Positions 23,646 through 30,838 of a stretch of 47,932 nucleotides of DNA are shown here, in pieces. The first letter of the stretch is position 1. The number at the start of each line of letters is the position of its first letter. Source of the stretch: Spirochaeta sp. UBA5339. GTDB taxonomy: Bacteria > Spirochaetota > Spirochaetia > DSM-2461. Position numbers and translations under genes: made by a program. Below the pieces are notes generated by a model that did no database searches, was not told the origin of the DNA, and saw only the letters and a program-made list of their open reading frames with translations. Location of the stretch: positions 144,151 through 192,082 of the forward strand of contig DHQL01000007.1 of the NCBI GenBank assembly GCA_002408085.1, read 5' to 3'.

Positions 23646-25958
23646 GTGCATTTCCGTTCCATTACCCTCAGACTCCTGGTTATAATCGGGTCAGTATTTC
23701 TTCTAACCCTTGCCGGGATATACTCTTTAGCCAACAGTCAGTTCAAGCGGATTATCGATGAGAGCCAGGAGAGTCTCTACCGTGAAAAACTGACAATCAT
23801 CAGCAATGAGCTGATTCTAACAGATGAACGGCTTAGGGACAGCGGAAACTATGAACTCAACAAGAAGAAGTATCAGAACAGTGTACTGGAGATGCTCTCC
23901 AGAAGCTATTACAGCGGCAGCATCAGAAGCGGATTTCCGGTTATCCTTGACTCCTTCATGCAGATTGTCCTTCACCCCTCCCTGCCTGCCGGCACATCAC
24001 TGAAGGATATGGATCTTCCTGAGTCTACGGATATTCCAGTGGAGATTCCCGAACCGGGGCAGATTAATACGGGAGTAGCCGGGGAGCCCCGCTGGTATGT
24101 TTATGAGGAATTTGATCCCTGGGAATGGCTTCTGATCTATTCGGTGCCTCTCTCTGAAAAGTACAGGGACTTGAGACGCTTCAGGATAATGATTCTTATG
24201 CTCTTTCTGATGTCAATGATTCTTTTCTTTCCGTTTCTGCTTATTGCTCTTCTGAGAGCTACGGGCCCCATCACAGAGCTGACGGAAATTTCCCGGAGAA
24301 TCGCATCGGGTATTCTTGATGATCCAATTCCTGTCAAAGGAAGGGATGAAACCGCCATTCTGGCAGACAGCTTCAGGGATATGCAGATCTCTATCAGGGA
24401 GAGAATAGAGGACCTGAATCGGGAGATTCGGGAGAGAGAAAAGGCGGAACAGGAACTTTTCAGGGCAAATGATTTTATCAGCAGCATAATTGAATCCATG
24501 CCTTCGGTTCTGATCTGCGTGGATACTACTGAGCGTGTGACCCACTGGAACAGCAGAGCTGCCCAGTTGACGGGAATCAAGGCGGCAGATGCCGTGGGAA
24601 TGACCCTTTCCGAGCTTTTTCCTGATCTTGATCCGGATGCCCTGATGATTCAGACCGGTATTGATACGGGAGAGGCTCAGTTTTTCCCCCAGCGGGCCGC
24701 AAAGGTGGATGATAAAACCCTCTATTACGATATCACCGTCTATCCTGTAAGCGGCAGTGGTGTGAAGGGGGCAGTTATCCGGGTTGATGATGTGACCGAA
24801 AAGACGGTTATGGAGGAGCATCTGCTTCAGGCCAGCAAGATGGATGCCATCGGTCAGCTGGCCGGTGGCGTCGCCCATGACTTCAACAATATGCTGGGCG
24901 GGATTACCGGAGCCGCGTCTCTTCTGAAGCTATCAAAGGATCTGGAGGGCAGTGAAGATCTAAAATATCTTGAACTGATCCTTGAGGCCTCAAAGAGAGC
25001 CGCCGATCTCACATCCAGACTTCTGACCTTCGGCAGGCAGAAGAAGTTTGACCTTTCCAATCTGGACCTTCACAGGATAGTGGAGGACAGTCTCTCTCTG
25101 CTGGAAAGAACAATTGACAGGAAGGTTCGAATCGTAACGGACTTCAAAGCCGAAAGTACCCTTATCAGCGGGGACGCCGCAGCTGTACAGAACGCCGTTT
25201 TGAATCTTGCCATCAATGGATCCCATGCCATGAAAGGGGATGGAACCCTTACAATCGCAACAAAGAATGTGTTCTTTGATGACTCCTACTGCAGGATGAG
25301 TCCCTTCAATATAGAACCTGGCAATTTTATCAATCTAACCGTTTCTGATACGGGAGAGGGCATTCCATGTGAATTGATGTCAAAAATATTTGAACCCTTC
25401 TTCACAACCAAGGGGATGGGCACCGGTCTGGGCCTCTCTTCTGTCTATGGAACCATGCAGGATCACAACGGGGCAGTAAAGGTCTACAGCGAGCCTGGTA
25501 ATGGCTCTGTGTTTCATCTCTCTTTTCCCTGTATTGAACAGATGGAGTATGATCTGCCGGTTTCTGAAAGCAGTGTTCCCGCCGGCAGCGGCACTATCCT
25601 TTTTGCTGATGATGAGGAGATTATCAGGCTTACCGTAAAGGCCCTTCTTGAAAGGATGGGCTATTCGGTTCTTCTTGCAGAGGATGGAGCCGAGGCTGTA
25701 GATCTGTTTAAAAAGGAGAAGGAGAGAATCTCCCTGGTTATTACCGATATGATTATGCCCAATATCAACGGTAGAGAAGTCTTCTATTCGGTCAGGAAAA
25801 TCAAACCTGGCTGTCCTGTGGTCATCTCTTCGGGGTTTACAAGGGATGAGAATTTTGACTCTCTTTTTGAAGAGGGACTGGCAGGGTTTATTCAGAAACC
25901 CTACTTGAATGATGAGCTGGCTGAGCTTCTGGACAGGGTACTGCGCTTCAGGGAATAA
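23646..25958 (+). CDS. Hybrid sensor histidine kinase: membrane sensor, HAMP, PAS, kinase, receiver
   Basis: The product is 770 residues from GTG 23646, chosen because GGAGG (23634-23638) sits seven bases upstream and the protein then starts directly with its first membrane helix ('RLLVIIGSVFLLTL'). An in-frame ATG at 23574 would add 24 residues without a ribosome site. Domains: helix 1 (about 8-26), an extracytoplasmic sensor of about 150 residues, helix 2 (about 180-205), HAMP, a PAS domain (about 275-395), HisKA with 'QLAGGVAHDFNNMLGG', HATPase ('GMGTGLGLSSVYGTM') and a C-terminal receiver ('LVITDMIMPNINGRE', about 650-768). Signal and output are unknown. A PilZ gene follows after 115 bases. 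Confidence 0.9.
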   Translation: MHFRSITLRLLVIIGSVFLLTLAGIYSLANSQFKRIIDESQESLYREKLTIISNELILTDERLRDSGNYELNKKKYQNSVLEMLSRSYYSGSIRSGFPVILDSFMQIVLHPSLPAGTSLKDMDLPESTDIPVEIPEPGQINTGVAGEPRWYVYEEFDPWEWLLIYSVPLSEKYRDLRRFRIMILMLFLMSMILFFPFLLIALLRATGPITELTEISRRIASGILDDPIPVKGRDETAILADSFRDMQISIRERIEDLNREIREREKAEQELFRANDFISSIIESMPSVLICVDTTERVTHWNSRAAQLTGIKAADAVGMTLSELFPDLDPDALMIQTGIDTGEAQFFPQRAAKVDDKTLYYDITVYPVSGSGVKGAVIRVDDVTEKTVMEEHLLQASKMDAIGQLAGGVAHDFNNMLGGITGAASLLKLSKDLEGSEDLKYLELILEASKRAADLTSRLLTFGRQKKFDLSNLDLHRIVEDSLSLLERTIDRKVRIVTDFKAESTLISGDAAAVQNAVLNLAINGSHAMKGDGTLTIATKNVFFDDSYCRMSPFNIEPGNFINLTVSDTGEGIPCELMSKIFEPFFTTKGMGTGLGLSSVYGTMQDHNGAVKVYSEPGNGSVFHLSFPCIEQMEYDLPVSESSVPAGSGTILFADDEEIIRLTVKALLERMGYSVLLAEDGAEAVDLFKKEKERISLVITDMIMPNINGREVFYSVRKIKPGCPVVISSGFTRDENFDSLFEEGLAGFIQKPYLNDELAELLDRVLRFRE

Positions 25959-26073
25959 GGGTTTATTAATTATTTACAGGCAATACCCAGTTGTCTTATA
26001 TTTTAAATTACCTCCTCTCTTGAGGAGGGCCGGGTTCCGGATACTCCGCTGCTGCCCGGCGGGAGAAGTTCTG

Positions 26074-26847
26074 ATGTCCGATAACGGCGATTTCATGGGA
26101 AAGAAAGTCATCTTTGTGCATCCTCCGGATCTTGTGAACGGTCCCATTATGGACATTCTCACTTCTCAGGAGCTGGAGGTCTATGTTCTGAAGGACCACT
26201 CCAGAATACCTGAAATCAACAGTAAATATCCTGACAGCATATTTTTCCTCAATGTGGATGCAGCCATAAGTGAGAGTGAGTGGCATCAGTATATTCAGTC
26301 TTTGAATTCAAGCTGTCCGGGTATACAGCTGGGCATCCTCTCCTTCAAAATCACCGATCAGGAACAGATGCAGTTCTATCTTCTGGATCTTGGAATCTCC
26401 TGCGGCTTTATACAGCTGAAACAGGGGGCAAAGGCCGCCTGCGAGATGATGATGAAGGTTCTTACCGCCAACGAGGTAAAGGGCAGAAGAAAATACCTCA
26501 GATACAAGTGTCTCAGCGAAGATAAGGCAACAATCAATTTTTCTCTCTTTGAGAATGATATTAACGGTGAGGTTCTGGATATCAGTTCCGTAGGCCTCTC
26601 CTGCCTTCTCAGCGCCCACCAGGGTCTGGTGAAGAATCAGCTGATCAGAAATATGCAGCTCAGACTGAGGGGGATAATCGTCAATGCCGACGTTATTCTT
26701 ATGGGTACCCGTGTTGTGGAGGGGGAGCAGACAATCTATGTTTTTCTCTTTCATGCAGACGCACAGTCCAAGATGAAGGAGAAGGTCCGCTCCTATATTT
26801 TTACGGCATTTCAGAAGTCCTTTGCCAGAGAGTTCTCTCTGCGCTGA
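26074..26847 (+). CDS. PilZ-domain protein with receiver-like N-terminus
   Basis: The product is 257 residues from ATG 26074, which has GGGAGAA eight bases upstream. The frame is open further upstream, but that part has no ribosome site and unlikely sequence. Residues about 8-130 look like a degenerate receiver-type alpha/beta fold ('KKVIFVHPPDLVNGPIMDIL') without a phosphorylatable Asp in a standard context. The C-terminal PilZ domain has the two c-di-GMP motifs: Arg-x3-Arg ('RKYLR') and Asp-x-Ser-x-x-Gly ('DISSVG'). It should bind c-di-GMP and relay this to motility or envelope targets. It may respond to the GGDEF proteins encoded in this window. Confidence 0.82.
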   Translation: MSDNGDFMGKKVIFVHPPDLVNGPIMDILTSQELEVYVLKDHSRIPEINSKYPDSIFFLNVDAAISESEWHQYIQSLNSSCPGIQLGILSFKITDQEQMQFYLLDLGISCGFIQLKQGAKAACEMMMKVLTANEVKGRRKYLRYKCLSEDKATINFSLFENDINGEVLDISSVGLSCLLSAHQGLVKNQLIRNMQLRLRGIIVNADVILMGTRVVEGEQTIYVFLFHADAQSKMKEKVRSYIFTAFQKSFAREFSLR

Positions 26848-26881
26848 GATGCCCCAGTGCCCGATTATCTTTCAAATTTTC

Positions 26882-26910
26882 TTGCAAAATATGAAATCAT
26901 GGTTTATTTT
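26882..26910 (+). promoter_or_regulatory. Probable sigma-70-type promoter
   Basis: TTGCAA at 26882-26887 and TATTTT at 26905-26910 with a 17-base spacer, 35 bases after the PilZ gene stop. It would drive the structured region ending at 27106. Confidence 0.5.
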
Positions 26911-26961
26911 ATAAGTAGTTCATCAGAACAATTATCCTGAATATCCAAGGAGTATAAACAT

Positions 26962-27018
26962 ATGACTGATGAGAGTGGTCCGACAATTTTTTCAGCCCTT
27001 TCGGGGCATTTTAGATAA
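26962..27018 (+). CDS. Possible 18-residue peptide (small ORF)
   Basis: ATG 26962 to TAA 27018 encodes MTDESGPTIFSALSGHFR. AAGGAG at 26947-26952 with 9-base spacing is one of the better ribosome sites in the region. It sits between a probable promoter and several hairpins ending in a terminator, as in leader peptides, although no amino acid is obviously repeated. It may also be chance. No membrane segment is present. Confidence 0.35.
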   Translation: MTDESGPTIFSALSGHFR

Positions 27019-27080
27019 TTATTAACAGATCTCTTTTGAGATTTGAGAGGAGTTCTTTGAAACTCCCGTTAAAAGAAAAA

Positions 27081-27106
27081 GCACAGGTGGTTCTGTGCTT
27101 TTTTTT
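27081..27106 (+). terminator. Strong intrinsic terminator
   Basis: GCACAG-GTGGTT-CTGTGC followed by eight T residues, and preceded by five A residues that extend the stem and could let it act in both directions. It stops transcription 45 bases before ATG 27151. Confidence 0.9.
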
Positions 27107-27150
27107 ATGGTAAAATTTGAGCCTGAAAATCACGGAGTCGGGAGGGGTAT

Positions 27151-27768
27151 ATGAACTGGGAAAGACTGAAACAGGCGGAAGAGGATTTCCTTCGGCGCTA
27201 TCCCGCGGGATTTCAGGATCCGGAAATGATAGCCGTCGGCAAAAAGCACAAGATGGAGAAGATGGTCGATATGGCAGAGCGCTTCTTTGCAGAGGACTGC
27301 TTCTCGAAAGAGGACCTTGCTGAAAACCTGATCCGTATGGTCAGCGCCTCCTCAATGGTTTCGGTTTTTGAAAAGCCCCGGTTCCGGGACTTTGTCAGGT
27401 CCCTGAACAGCTCCGACAGGAGCGCCCTGACTGGCAGCCTCTATGAGATGCTCTATCTGGACGAGGAGAAGGGTTTTGGAGGGATGCTGGATGTGCTGAC
27501 CATGGGGAAACTGGCAAAGTGGACCCTGATGACCGTAGTTCCCGCCTATCTTCGTCCCGACCGGGAGATCTTTATTAAACCCACAACCTGCCGGGGTGTT
27601 CTAAAAACATTTGAGGTTACTGACCTTGTTTATAAACCCCGTCCCTATTATGAATTCTACAGCAGATACAGAGAGCTTATCAATGAGATGAAATCCCGGG
27701 TGGATTCATCCCTCTCGCCGAGCAACGCGGCGTTTTCGGGATTTCTGATGATGAGCCTTGAAGGATAA
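27151..27768 (+). CDS. Hypothetical protein, 205 residues
   Basis: I do not recognise this protein. It is 205 residues, soluble, rich in Phe, Arg and Lys, with no signal peptide and no clear catalytic motif. The middle has 'FEKPRFRDFVRSLNSSDR' and 'LTMGKLAKWTLMTVVPAYL', and the C-terminal half has 'REIFIKPTTCRGVLKTFEV'. The ribosome site GGAGGGG lies only a few bases before ATG 27151. It is followed after 3 bases by the MYG1-like gene, with a ribosome site inside its own end, so the two are co-transcribed. A terminator sits just upstream. Function is open; a role alongside the DHH-type protein is possible. Confidence 0.75.
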   Translation: MNWERLKQAEEDFLRRYPAGFQDPEMIAVGKKHKMEKMVDMAERFFAEDCFSKEDLAENLIRMVSASSMVSVFEKPRFRDFVRSLNSSDRSALTGSLYEMLYLDEEKGFGGMLDVLTMGKLAKWTLMTVVPAYLRPDREIFIKPTTCRGVLKTFEVTDLVYKPRPYYEFYSRYRELINEMKSRVDSSLSPSNAAFSGFLMMSLEG

Positions 27769-27771
27769 TTA

Positions 27772-28635
27772 ATGTCAGGAAAATTCAGAATTATTACTCA
27801 CGGCGGAAAGGCCCATATGGATGAGCTTGTGGCTTCGGCCCTGCTGACCCTGGTTCAGGGAAGACAGCCCGATGAGATTATACGTCAGGACAACAGGGAT
27901 ACCGAGGCCCTTATTGCAGAAGACAGGCTGGAGGAGGGGGACTGGGTCCTGGACTGCGGTCTGGTTCATGATCCTTTCCGCCGTCTCTACGACCACCATC
28001 AGGACGGCTCCCTGCCTTCGGCAGCCTACCTTGTTTTTGAAGAGTTCTTCCCCGAACTCCACGGTTCACGGCTGCATGACTCCCTTGAGCTTCTCTCAAG
28101 AGTGGATACGGGAGGCCTGCAGTCCCTCAATGATTACGAGGCACTGGATGAAAGCGCCTCCTACTGGTCCTTCTCGCAGAAGATGCTTTTAAAGGGCTTT
28201 GAAACTGACCCCGAAGCGGCGGTGCTGCTGGTCTCTGGTTCCCTGAAGGATAGTATTGAATTTGAAAGAATGAGGAACATGGGACTTCAGTGGCTGGAAA
28301 ATCCGGAGCACACAAGAATCAGCGAGATAGAGGGGCTGAAGGTCCTCTCCTATGTTGTCCAGCCTCCCGAGGAGCTGACATCGGCCCTGAGAAGCGCCGA
28401 CAAGGAGATGGTCGATGAACACGGCATTGCCGCCATATACTCCTTTGACGACTCTGAGCCCGGTGCCCGGGCTCTCTTCCGGACCATCCCGGGACAGAGG
28501 AAACTGGACTTCTCTCAGTCCTCCCCTTCAAGAGTTCTCTTCTGCCATCCCGGCGGATTCCTTCTGAAATTTGTTCCATCTGATGAGGATGAGTGGATCA
28601 GAATTGTCAGTGAGTCTCAGAGCTCAGATACTTGA
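27772..28635 (+). CDS. MYG1-like (UPF0160) metal-dependent hydrolase of the DHH type
   Basis: The product is 287 residues. The N-terminal 'ITHGGKAHMDELVASALL' corresponds to the 'HxGxxHxDE' metal site of MYG1 proteins, followed by 'DWVLDCGLVHDP' and 'RLYDHHQDGSLPSAA', where DHHQ is the family signature. A later His/Asp-containing half continues to the C-terminus ('PGARALFRTIPG'). Eukaryotic MYG1 is a 3'-5' RNA exonuclease; bacterial members are mostly uncharacterised, so nuclease or phosphoesterase activity is inferred from family. AAGGA precedes ATG 27772. Its last 29 bases overlap the end of the convergent GGDEF-EAL gene. Confidence 0.8.
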   Translation: MSGKFRIITHGGKAHMDELVASALLTLVQGRQPDEIIRQDNRDTEALIAEDRLEEGDWVLDCGLVHDPFRRLYDHHQDGSLPSAAYLVFEEFFPELHGSRLHDSLELLSRVDTGGLQSLNDYEALDESASYWSFSQKMLLKGFETDPEAAVLLVSGSLKDSIEFERMRNMGLQWLENPEHTRISEIEGLKVLSYVVQPPEELTSALRSADKEMVDEHGIAAIYSFDDSEPGARALFRTIPGQRKLDFSQSSPSRVLFCHPGGFLLKFVPSDEDEWIRIVSESQSSDT

Positions 28636-30790
28636 TAAGATCTTTATAGCTCAGGGGTTTGCTGAAAAGATATCCCTGAAAGTACTGGCAGCTTGCCAGG
28701 GGCGGGTAGTTTTTGTGCTCCTCGGTCTCGATCCCTTCGGCCACCATGGTCATGTCCAGACTGGTGGCCAGATTAACCACCGAGTTGATGACCTTTCTGT
28801 TGTTCTCTGCGGGAATCTCCTTGATAAAGGAGCGGTCAATCTTTATGGCATCAACAGGAAGGCGGCTGAGGTAGTGAAGGCTTGAGTATCCGGTTCCGAA
28901 GTCATCGATAACAATCTGAATTCCCGGATGGTTCTTCTTCAGTGTTTCAATAACCTGGATCGTATGCTCCGGAGATTCAAGAAAGAAGGTTTCCGTCAGT
29001 TCCAGACGGAGGTTTGCAGGGTCAATACCTGTCCGGGTGATGGCCTGGTCAACAATATCCGTAAAGTCCGGGGCCATAAGCTGCCTGGTGCTGACATTCA
29101 CAGATACATAGAGGTTCATCTTCATTCTTTTGTTCAGCCGTCTGATCTCCAGCAGGGCGTGTTCTATCACCCAGCGGCCGATGGTATTGATCAGTCCCGA
29201 CTCCTCGGCGGAGGGGATAAACTGTTCCGGGGAGATCACCCCCTGAGCAGGGTGGTTCCAGCGGATCAGAGCTTCCACTCCGGCAGCAGTTCCCTCTCTG
29301 TCGACGATGGGCTGGTAGTGCAGGTACATCTCCTCGTTTACCAGGGCCGTCTTCAGGCCCTGATCGATCATCCATTTGTTCTGGGCTGACAGGGTCAGTT
29401 CCTCTGAAAAGATGGTGAACCGGTTCTTTCCGGACTCCTTGGATTTATACATGGCCAGGTCGGCATGGCGGGTGATGGTTTCCTGGTCCCGTCCATGGGA
29501 GGGCAGCAGGGCAACCCCGATACTGACGCCGATATTGACCTTGAAATTCTGTCCCTGTTTTTCAAAGTTATATGCCCGTTGAATCACCCGGAGAATTTTC
29601 GTACAGATCAGCTCAATATCGCTCTGCCTTCTCAGTTTGGTTACAAGGATTACAAACTCATCTCCCCCGAAGCGGTAGATCATATCCGACTCCCGCATCA
29701 GGCCTCTCAGCCTCTTGGCCGTGGAGATGAGAAGCATGTCACCCGCCTGATGGCCCAGGGTATCGTTGACCTGCTTGAATCCATCCAGATCAAGAAAAAG
29801 AAGGGCGCCGCAGAGTTCCTTGTGCTTTTTGTATACCCTGAAGAACTCCTCGATGTCTGTGTGGAAGAGGTCTCTGTTGCCCAGCTCCGTCAACTTGTCG
29901 TGGTAGGCCAGGTAGCGGAGCTTCCGCTCCACATTCTTTCTATGGCTGATATCCCGGATAATGCAGATCAGTATTCGCTGTTCCAGTTCCCGTGAGTTGC
30001 CGAAGGATATCTCAAGAGGGGAGACTCCCCTGTTCTTACTTCTCCCCAGAACTTCAAGTTCCCTCTTGGTTCTTTCATCCTCCAGGGAGTCCATGTAAAA
30101 GTATTTTTTAAACTCCCCGGAGTAGCGGGAAAACACCTCTTCGGGAAAGAGCATGGCGAAGGGAGAGCCAATCAGTTCGTTCCGGTTGTATCCGAAGACC
30201 TTGATGCATGAGGAGTTGGCGTAGAGGATGCGGAAGGACTCGTCCACCATTATGACCGCCTCGGTAATGGTCTCGGTCAGGGCCTCATAGTTGCCCTGGG
30301 CCTCCTTCAGCTGGTTGTTGAGTTTATGACGGCTGTGATCGGGAATCCAGAGGTTTACGAAAAAACTCTCATTCTGATCTTCATGGTAGGAAAAAACTAC
30401 GGCTTCATAGCTGTTATGAACCCCTTTCTCATCGGGGAAGCGCAGCAGAAAGAGTTCCTCATTCTCCCGGTCAGGGGAGCCGCTGCTCTTCATCCGGTCC
30501 TTCAGAAAATGCCGGTAGTCGGGAGGTATCATCTGAAGGAAGTTTCTGCCCTGAAGGCTGGTATTCTCAAAACCGAGAATCGTGGAGGCAACGGAGTTGC
30601 AGCCGATGATAGTGCCGTCGGTATCTATATGGATAACAGGATCGGCGGCATTGTTCAGTATGGCCTCTGCGGAAATTCCGGTTTTCCTGATTATGCTTTC
30701 AAGAACTTCAGGTTTCCCTGATTTTCTGCTCTTTTTGTTGGATTCAGAGGACAGTGACTTGCTTTTCATCTTCTGATAATTATTATTCAC
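28607..30790 (-). CDS. PAS-PAS-GGDEF-EAL c-di-GMP turnover protein
   Basis: This 727-residue cytoplasmic protein has two PAS domains (about 40-155 and 165-285). A GGDEF domain (about 290-460) has an intact GGDEF at 375-379 and an RxxD inhibition site (366-369, 'RESD'). An EAL domain (about 470-720) has 'EALIRW' (506-511), 'DDFGTGYSSLHYL' and 'AEGIET'. All key motifs of both cyclase and phosphodiesterase are present, so the net activity cannot be read; such proteins often act mainly as one and are switched by the PAS input. Start is GTG 30790; an ATG at 30769 is an alternative, and neither has a strong ribosome site. It follows the alpha-galactosidase gene by 48 bases on the same strand. Confidence 0.93.
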   Translation of the reverse strand: MNNNYQKMKSKSLSSESNKKSRKSGKPEVLESIIRKTGISAEAILNNAADPVIHIDTDGTIIGCNSVASTILGFENTSLQGRNFLQMIPPDYRHFLKDRMKSSGSPDRENEELFLLRFPDEKGVHNSYEAVVFSYHEDQNESFFVNLWIPDHSRHKLNNQLKEAQGNYEALTETITEAVIMVDESFRILYANSSCIKVFGYNRNELIGSPFAMLFPEEVFSRYSGEFKKYFYMDSLEDERTKRELEVLGRSKNRGVSPLEISFGNSRELEQRILICIIRDISHRKNVERKLRYLAYHDKLTELGNRDLFHTDIEEFFRVYKKHKELCGALLFLDLDGFKQVNDTLGHQAGDMLLISTAKRLRGLMRESDMIYRFGGDEFVILVTKLRRQSDIELICTKILRVIQRAYNFEKQGQNFKVNIGVSIGVALLPSHGRDQETITRHADLAMYKSKESGKNRFTIFSEELTLSAQNKWMIDQGLKTALVNEEMYLHYQPIVDREGTAAGVEALIRWNHPAQGVISPEQFIPSAEESGLINTIGRWVIEHALLEIRRLNKRMKMNLYVSVNVSTRQLMAPDFTDIVDQAITRTGIDPANLRLELTETFFLESPEHTIQVIETLKKNHPGIQIVIDDFGTGYSSLHYLSRLPVDAIKIDRSFIKEIPAENNRKVINSVVNLATSLDMTMVAEGIETEEHKNYPPLASCQYFQGYLFSKPLSYKDLIKYLSSETH

Positions 30791-30838
30791 TTTTCGATCT
30801 GTAACAATGGTTCTGACTGATAGATCAACATTTTTATA

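Larger units (their letters stand above)
26848..27150 (+). other. 303-base intergenic region with a promoter, small ORF, hairpins and terminator
   Basis: This gap holds a probable promoter (26882-26910), a short ORF with a good ribosome site (26962-27018), and hairpins GTTC-ATCA-GAAC near 26917-26928, GCCC/GGGC (26995-27007), ATCTC-TTTT-GAGAT (27029-27042) and GGAGTT/AACTCC (27049-27066). It ends in a strong terminator (27081-27106), 45 bases before the next gene. It could be a small RNA gene of about 190 nt or a leader/attenuator for the gene at 27151. I see no tRNA and no known riboswitch consensus. Confidence 0.5.

Noticed and set aside
26848..27150. tRNA, 6S RNA or known riboswitch in the long intergenic region
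   Set aside because: No tRNA arms or known riboswitch consensus were seen, and the ends do not pair into a long 6S-like rod; only a generic structured transcript can be supported.
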